This document shows positions 57,561-64,000 of a stretch of 64,000 nucleotides of DNA, in pieces. The position numbers were made by a program, and so were the translations under genes. The notes beneath the pieces are model-generated. The model saw nothing but the letters and a program-made list of their open reading frames with translations. It did not search any database and was not told the DNA's origin. Where the stretch lies: the NCBI GenBank assembly GCA_948567375.1, contig OX419757.1, positions 21,824,001 through 21,888,000 of the forward strand, read 5' to 3'. Each line of letters starts with the position of its first letter. Position 1 is the stretch's first letter. Source of the stretch: Lunularia cruciata (Eukaryota > Streptophyta > Marchantiopsida > Lunulariales > Lunulariaceae).

Positions 57561-59280
57561 CCTTGTGGGAATTGGATGTAAATAGAGAAGGCAGCTAAAG
57601 TAGTTGCAAATAGGATTCTAATGATCAGCTTGACAAATATTGTACTCAACACCTACTACATACAAACAAACCAGTTGATCTTAAAGCATGCAAAACACAA
57701 TGACTGCTTGATATCTTGGAAAAAACTCTAGAAACAAGACATTAATGGCACCGTATGCATGGCCAAAATATCAGGTTGCTATAAATGCATTTGTATGTAG
57801 AGTGATATACACACCAATCATTCCTCTCTTCTATTGTAACAACTTCTACAAATATGCTATGATGACAATGTTTAGTATATGTTGCACCACATATGACACG
57901 CTTTGGCAGCTCAAAAATAGTAGCTTATGGTCACATGAGAAACCTCTAATGCTTTATTTTTCTTTGAATTCCATGTAAATTTCTAGGTTGCTTGTTGCCA
58001 TGGGACTTAGCTTAAGGTAGGAAGTACCATCAATGTAAAAATTTTGGGGTTTATGCTCTTGATTAACATTGCTTTTGAACTTTTGCAGTCACTCATATCC
58101 ATACTACATGGCAGGTATTGGAAGTCCTTGGTTACAATACTCTTTTATCTGATCAGTGGGAAATGTACTCTTAGTGCTTGGGACATTTATCTTTGAATGC
58201 ATTCCAAAAAATGTTTTGTAATAATCAATAGCAAGCTCTATTTATTTTTTTCATGTGAGTGAGTGTAAGGATGGTCAAGTTGAATTGCATTTCATAAGGT
58301 AGTACATGTGGTAGTTGAAGCTGGTGATAAGTAGAACCTTATATCATAGAAGTTAAGGTTTGCACAAAACATTTGCTGGTAGTGCTTGTTAGAATAAGAC
58401 TACCATGTGCTTATAAATAGATTTTACCGTTCATGGTAAAGTGTCACAACATTTGTAGTGCCAAAACTAGGTTTCTCAAACACTAAAGTGATAGTGTTGG
58501 TAGTCATAGGTATTTTGGTAGTTACTCATGGACTATTTATTGGCAATTCAATTTTATGTTTGGGTTACTAATCACATGGTGGGACCCATCATCACTTGCA
58601 TCATTTGCACCATCAGATATGATGTTAGGGGTGCCATTAGGGCTGGAGATCTAGGTCAAGTAGAGGGGTATACCTTTGAAGTGTAGCTCTAGAGAGCTTA
58701 CTTCTTTGATGTTGAACCTTTGAGTTCCTAGCTATGGTGGACAAAGGCCGGTGAGCATCACCTAGAATCTCTTTGCTAGAGTCGATGTGATTTGATAGTA
58801 ATCAATGCCCAATTGTTGGCATATTGTTGAGTGAAGGATCAATTATGTATTTGATTTGAGTGTGATTCAAGTGAAAGCAGTGAACCACTTACATCCAAGA
58901 AGTGAGAATTAGGGGGAAATGGATGTAGGAATTGAGGGTGATGGTGGAATCTCCAAGCTTGGCTGATCATTGGTACATTTGATTGTGGTTCTAGATTTCC
59001 TTGAGAGTGATTGTGTGCAAAATCTATATGCAAATTGATGAAAATTTGGCAATGGGGCAAATGGTACGTGGAAGCATTGGCCAAATTTCTAAGAATTGAG
59101 TCAACTTGAGATAGTGTTTGTTCAATTTGAGCCCAAGAAGTGTAATCAAGGTCAATTTGGTGCAAATTGAACTCAAAATGTAAAATTGAAGATGGATTTG
59201 GGAACCCATCCTCCTTGATTAGAGATTTGGAGATCCCCATCCTTCCAATTTAGCTCAAGTTAAGAGTTCACGGAGGATTT
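57561..59280. other. Unassigned segment
   Basis: Contains an open minus frame of 133 codons (58839-59240) rich in Ser, His, Asn and Pro that I do not recognise, and otherwise short frames. No LTR ends or primer sites seen. Confidence 0.3.
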
Positions 59281-59282
59281 GG

Positions 59283-59780
59283 TGGGTAGCCATCTGTAGA
59301 GGAGGTGCATCAGATTGGTAGAAGTTGCGTAGAGTTGGAGGTTGTCCAAATTGCCCTAACTAGTTCTTGAGTTGGCCAGAGTTGGGTGAAGCTTGGCCAA
59401 CTTTGGGCAACTTTCACCAATCTGATGCCCCTCTTCTACAATTTGCTCACAGCCAAATCCACCCAACTTTACATTTTGAGTTCGATCACATGGGTGGATT
59501 TGGCTATGAGCAAATTGTAGAAGAGGGGCATCAGATTGGTGAAAGTTGCCCAAAGTTGGAGGTTGCTCAAATTGCCCTAACTAGTGCTTGAGTTGGCTAG
59601 AGTTGGGTAAAACTTGGCCACATTTGGAGAAGCTAGAGTTAGGTGACTTGGCAGTCAGCCAACTATAGAGGAGGTGCATCAGATTGGTGGAAATTACCTA
59701 GAGTTGAGATTGCACTAATTGCCCTAACTAGTGCTTGAGTTGGCCAAAGTTGGAAGAAGCTTTGCTAAATTTGGAGAGGG
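59283..59780. repeat. Direct-inverted-direct repeat block with 69-base-arm hairpin
   Basis: Three direct copies of a unit containing GGTGCATCAGATTGGT and AATTGCCCTAACTAGT start near 59283, 59491 and 59645. Between the first and second, 59397-59465 is the reverse complement of 59491-59559 with one mismatch in 69 and a 25-base loop. Related phrases (GAGTTGGCCAGAGTTGGGTG) continue to about 59830. Confidence 0.9.
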
Positions 59781-60683
59781 TTTGAATGGCAAGGAGAAAG
59801 GCCTCAATTTGGCCAGAGTTGGGTGAAACTTGGCCAAATTTAGAGAAGGTTCAAATTGGCAAAAAGAGAAGCTTCATTTGGTGTTGAGAGGCTATGAAGG
59901 AGCCTCTAGCCCAACTTGTTTGCTTGAGGCTAGCTAGTTTAGTTGAGTTTTTGTCACCATTTGGAAAAATGTACCCATCCTTCTAGATTGTGCGCAATAA
60001 GGTTGAAACTCAAATCTTTGGTTCTTACATTGATGCACTAGCCAACTAGTCCACCTTCACTTGTTATCCTAGTGATTGGTAGATTGATACTTATACACAT
60101 GTAATTTTGGCTAGGAGATGCAGTTGATTTCATCTTTGGTAATTTTAGAAATTTAGGAGTAGATAGACACTCTTATTATGTCAAATGCTAAATTATAGTT
60201 GTAGAGTCAATCCCGTGTTGATTTATGAGATGGAGTGTTTTATTTAGATTTCTTGTGATTGAACTCTCTCCCTTCTTTACTTCTTGTTTATGCACCATGT
60301 TTGTGTAAGGTGGTATGACTTTAGAGTGTTGTGATTTGGTGTGCCTTGATAGTGAGGCTGGAGTGACGACCAATCAGACTACCTATGTTTCTCTCTAGTG
60401 AGGCAAGAAGTGATGACCTATAGATTATGAGAGTGCATGTTGTGATGAAAAGTTATAGATCACCCATTCTCCTAGTGTAGTTGTTGTAGTTAGAGCTATA
60501 GTGGTGTTCAATTGGTGTTTACACTTGGTGGTGATCCTTGGTAGGGTACTTGTGGTTGTTATAGTTGTGATTTGAGTTACATTGTCTGAGTTCTTTGGGG
60601 ATTCGTGAGGATGTATCATTGTAGTATGTAATGGGTTTACCCAAAGTGGCATTCAATATCAGCCTATATCTTAGGTCCCAACA
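59781..60683. other. Upstream of element E; no feature recognised
   Basis: Should contain the 5' LTR and primer site of element E if it is an LTR element. Only a weak primer-like ATCAGCC near 60658 was seen and no terminal repeat could be tested inside the window. Confidence 0.25.
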
Positions 60684-61416
60684 ATGGAGGAGATTGACTC
60701 TAATTTGGAGTTTGATACAAGAGTTGATTTATTTTAGTGTGCACTTGGTATATCCGCACCATTTTTGTAGGACATGGACAAAATTTATAAGGTCTCCATT
60801 TGATGGATAACTATCATGAGTTTGGGAAAGCTCACTTGGAGGAGATCACGCTTTGGAGAAAATATTGATCCAAACTACATCTTCATCACTTCAAGCTCAA
60901 GTGCTAGGGTAGATCAATAGTTCTAGCTCTAGTAGCCCTAAAGATAGAGTGGAAAACCCAAATCTTACAGAGCAAGTGGAGGGATTAGTGTAGCTAGACC
61001 TTTACCTTCTTTTTCAAGTCATCAACAACCAATGAGTAGTGGTGTTGCTTGTTGGACCGGAGGTGAACTTCATCACAAGAAGGACTGCACTCAAGGCAAT
61101 GGACATGATACCTCTAGTGCATCTCAACCAACATAGAGACAATGTGACCATTGCCATAGATTAAGTCACACTAGTGACCAATGCTTTGACCTTCACCCTA
61201 AGTTACAGAGTGGTAAGGTTGCTATGGCAAGTGGTAGAGGAGCTCCAGGTCATAGAGGATAAGGTGGTAGGGGTGCATCACCTACCCTTGCTCTTGATAC
61301 CACCATGGCTACTTGGATTGAGCAATTGGAGCTAAGATTGGCTAGCATGGCCATTACTCAAAGGAGATCAGATTTGTTGAGGCTTCTACCTCTTATATTG
61401 GTGATGGAGACATCTT
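60684..61416 (+). pseudogene. Element E gag with two zinc knuckles
   Basis: ATG at 60684 (MEEIDSNLEF) opens a frame that, despite about a dozen stops, runs without indels to the knuckles. Knuckle 1 at about 61050-61091 is degenerate (CWTGGELHHKKDC, second Cys lost). Knuckle 2 at 61143-61184 is intact (CDHCHRLSHTSDQC). A Gly/Arg-rich patch and an acidic, helical tail (WIEQLELRLASMA) follow. This is the nucleic-acid-binding part of a retroelement gag. Confidence 0.75.
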
Positions 61417-62370
61417 GAACTTATGTGTAGAGCATCACAAGTAGATGCATCTACCACAATGACTAAGAGTGCAGTATGTGTTCCAAAGCCTAAAGCAACA
61501 TCAATGGAGTTGGACTCATAGAGAGGAAAGGCTAGCAGATAGGTCATACTCTACCAATCTTTCACACTCTCCAAGGCACTATGGACAACATCCATAGCTC
61601 TTAAACATCCTAGTGCAAGTGTGGTAGATGGTGATGTAGACTAGATGTTAGTCAACTACCTACTTCTATACAAATTGTGTCTAGCATAATGTTATGGGTG
61701 ACTCAATTGATTATGTGCTTCCCTTTGTTCTTAGCCAATGATATTTTTACATTGGGAGTTGACCTAGCTATAGTGTTTGGGTTGGTTGCCACATTTTGTG
61801 AGAGTAGGGATGATGTGGTTCCTACTTTTAGAGCAAAGATGATTGATTGTAGAGCTGACTTGGTTGAGGAGCATGGGATTCACTGAACAACTAATGGTTT
61901 ATGGCAAGTAGTAACAGTTAGGTTATGAGGAAGTACCAACTAGAGCTTGTTTCACACCTAGAGTTGTCCTATTGGAACCAAAGGGGGATTTTCTATTTCA
62001 TAGAACCTTGAAGGAAGGTCTATACATAACAAAAGGTCTTATTAGACATTGGTGTGCAACCCCTTATGTTGGGGAAAGTTGCAATTGTTAGAAGACCAAT
62101 GTATAGAGGTGTCCATTTCAGATCTAGATATCTCTAGGAGATAGTTCTACACAATACATGTGGAGAGCTCATAGTCCAGATTTAGCCTGGTCATGTAATT
62201 GATAGCTCTATGGTGAGAGCTTAGGCCATTATAATCACAACAAAGTCAAATGATGTGCTAGTTGGTGGAGCAATGTTACACTCCATGGGCTTCAATATTG
62301 ACTATTGGGAGGAGACAACCTCCTATAGACCAAGTTGGCAATCAAGTGAAGGACAGGTATGTTGCCTACC
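61417..62370 (+). pseudogene. Element E linker and aspartic protease
   Basis: After a poorly conserved linker (ALKHPSASVVDGDVD; RDDVVPTFRAKMID) a retropepsin-like domain appears: VLLDIGVQPLMLGK at 62036-62077, with DIG where DTG or DSG is expected, and NDVLVGGAMLHSMGF at about 62248-62295, where these proteases have their second hydrophobic-Gly block. From 62036 to 63148 one frame can be followed with stops but no indels. Cleavage of the E polyprotein is the inferred role. Confidence 0.65.
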
Positions 62371-62734
62371 AATATACTTTAGTAATGGTAGTCTTGGCTC
62401 ACTAGAGTCAAGGACCATGGCATCAGTTCCAATTTTCAATGGTTCCGTTACTTGGCTTTGTGACTTATTGGAAGGGAATGCCTATGTAGAAGATAGTCCA
62501 GTACTAGATAAGATCACTTGGATTTGGAGTACAAGTGGTATCATTCTATCCACCTCCACCTTGGATGTTCCATTGTGGAGTTTTGAGGAGGCATTGCAAT
62601 AGCATGGGGATCAATTGGTGCAATAAGCTTGGAGAGGAGCTTTTGTACTACCAAGAGACTGGTATGAGGATGAGCCTCCAAAGTCTATTACTTTTTCACC
62701 TTTGTATACCACACTCATTGCTTGGCAGTATCCA
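62371..62734 (+). pseudogene. Element E region between protease and methyltransferase
   Basis: Same frame as the protease. Trp-rich sequence (YWEETTSYRPSW just before it, then ITWIWSTSG, LPRDWYEDEPP) with a few stops. No named domain; probably a linker or a structural extension preceding the methyltransferase. Confidence 0.5.
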
Positions 62735-63810
62735 ATAGAGGGAGTATGCCTATAGGAGTTCTTTGGTGGGATTAACAATGGACTAGCTATGGTATTACAT
62801 GCAAGTATATGAATACAAAGGTACTTATATGTGGAGAGAGATGAGACTACTAGGCAAGTCTCTCTACACCATGTGGCATACTTGGCCTATTGGTATCATG
62901 AGTTATTATCAATGTTAGCAATCAGAGGTTACCAAAAGACCCTACTAGCAAACATGCCTTTGTTGGGGCCATAGGATTTGGAGAGACATGGTTCCATTCA
63001 TTTGGTGATTTCTAGATGGGCATGTCAAGGACATACTCATGTTGGCCAAGGTCAAGGTCTCCAAGATCCCTATTTTGGTGTGTTTTGGGAGATGTTACAT
63101 ATACTATGACATCTTTAGGTTCATCAATCCATTTCTCCACCCAAAATTTTGGGAACATTCCTTTGATGGGTGATTCTCATACTTGGGTGGTAGAAAGTAC
63201 ATATCAGGCTCATTTTTGGATAAGACCTACCATGTTGTTGGATGCAACCAAAGTGGGATCTTAGGCTCATCATCTTTGTCTTTGGTGGACAAACCTCTTA
63301 CCTAGAGAGGTTCTACGACATGCTTATCATGGAATTCAATGAATATACCACCTTACTATTGATGACATTTTGGATATTGGGCACCAATATCAAATAATGG
63401 TAGTATCTAATAGGTCACTTATGGCAATGGTGAACCTTGTTGGATAGCACAGGGCCACTTTACTCACAATTATGAGTCTCACATGCTTTTTGGGAAGGAG
63501 ATCCTAGACTTGTTTGGGACTCACAGTTACAACAATTGGTGGAGCCTAATGCTATGAGATGAGCTAACACTCCATCTCATACCTTTACCACCTCTCATTA
63601 GAATCAGGATCCACCAATGGGTTTTCATATTAGTATTACCATGGTTATAGCAATGTAAAAGGCATTTAAGCGTCAAGTGTTAGGTCAAGCTATGGCCCTG
63701 AATTGTTTGACTTGGATTGTGCGCCTTGGCTTGGTAGAGTAGCATAGGATGTGCTTGGTTTGCATTACCACTCAAAAACTTGTGAGCTTTATGCCTATCA
63801 AGAAAATTTA
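62735..63810 (+). pseudogene. Element E cytosine-5 DNA methyltransferase domain (degenerate)
   Basis: C5-methyltransferase motifs occur in the normal order. Motif I: EFFGGINNGLA (62756-62788), AdoMet-binding, after an in-frame TAG. Motif II: RYLYVERDETTRQV. Motif IV: WACQGHTHVGQGQGLQDP (63017-63070) with the catalytic Cys at 63023-63025 kept but PCQ changed to ACQ. Motif VI: GNIPLMGD for ENVPLLGD (63151 on, after a one-base frame change at about 63148). Motif VIII region: LLDATKVGS, then AHHLCLWWTNLLPREVL (63235-63315), RxR lost. A late motif (MGF, about 63617) and motif X-like LGQAMALNCLTWIV (63680-63723) follow, back in the first frame. Stops include 63107 and 63116. The enzyme would methylate cytosine in DNA; this copy is inactive. 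Because it is in frame with gag and protease it is a retroelement gene, not a host methyltransferase. Confidence 0.88.
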
Positions 63811-64000
63811 AGCACATGCTAGGAGCAATGTACCAAGGAAGTAGGGTTTTCTTGAGACACAACCAATGACTACTAGTGAGAGAGGTCTACTTGGGGTCCA
63901 TCCAATTGAGCATAGTCTACTTAGGTTACACCCTTGGTCTACTTGTGATGCAACTAGAGGACAAATAGAGCATGCAACTAAAGCAGAGGGAGTTTTTCAC
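63811..64000 (+). other. Continuation of element E to the window edge
   Basis: No domain readable. Reverse transcriptase and integrase, if the element has them, should lie beyond 64000. Confidence 0.4.

Noticed and set aside
58839-59240. Open frame of 133 codons on the minus strand
   Set aside because: No recognisable domain, and repeat-like Asn/His/Ser/Pro composition; it overlaps no signal for a start or for splicing.
59356-59591. Two overlapping frames on opposite strands sharing the same peptide
   Set aside because: The shared peptide is a by-product of the 69-base inverted repeat, not evidence of coding.
62735-63810. Reading the methyltransferase as a host gene (MET1, CMT, DRM or DNMT2)
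   Set aside because: It is in one frame with a retropepsin-like domain and downstream of gag knuckles, has no introns, chromo, BAH or UBA domains, and is full of stops.

Overview
The window looks like nuclear DNA of a land plant, most likely a non-seed plant (bryophyte, lycophyte or fern). The one host gene recognised is a plant-type polyphenol oxidase (tyrosinase family). It reads off the left edge on the minus strand and starts with a secretory-type signal segment rather than a chloroplast transit peptide. Nearly everything else is LTR-retrotransposon DNA of different ages, much of it nested. No tRNA, rRNA, CRISPR array or bacterial operon was seen. The species itself is an inference.

Layout. 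1-808: polyphenol oxidase, N-terminal 269 codons, minus strand; about 0.65 kb of upstream DNA and a possible TATA box follow. 1.5-11.3 kb: three decayed Ty1/copia relics (one plus, two minus), one interrupted by a solo LTR of family B, lying among copies of a dispersed repeat also found upstream of the oxidase gene. 11.5-32.6 kb: a Ty3/gypsy element (A) with 690-bp LTRs that has been split twice by chromodomain Ty3/gypsy elements of one family, B1 (13212-19824, plus) and B2 (25129-31734, minus). Both B elements have perfect 5-bp target duplications, and together they form a very large inverted repeat. 32.6-40.4 kb: two copies of an older genomic segment (the second serves as an empty-site reference for A), plus copia and LTR debris. 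40.4-56.1 kb: an old, degenerate Ty3/gypsy element (D, minus) holding a second A-family element (A2, 45144-52580, minus), two adjacent inverted duplications, and a cluster of heat-shock-element-like palindromes just upstream of a TATA box. 56-60.7 kb: a gag-like coiled-coil relic, tandem repeats and a near-perfect 69-bp-arm hairpin. 60.7 kb to the right edge: a degenerate retroelement (E, plus) whose reading frame runs gag with two zinc knuckles, then aspartic protease, then a cytosine-5 DNA methyltransferase domain.

How the parts relate. The order of events can partly be read: A inserted into an old duplicated segment; B1 and B2 then inserted into A; A2 inserted into D. B1 has almost identical LTRs, yet its gag carries stop codons that B2 shares, and both have the same altered protease active site, so the family appears to have moved with proteins supplied in trans.

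The most exciting signal is the methyltransferase in element E. Retrotransposon-borne cytosine methyltransferases are known from charophyte algae and dinoflagellates; a copy beside a land-plant gene would extend that system. The copy here is dead (many stops, two frame changes), but motifs I, II, IV, VI, VIII and X are still readable in order.
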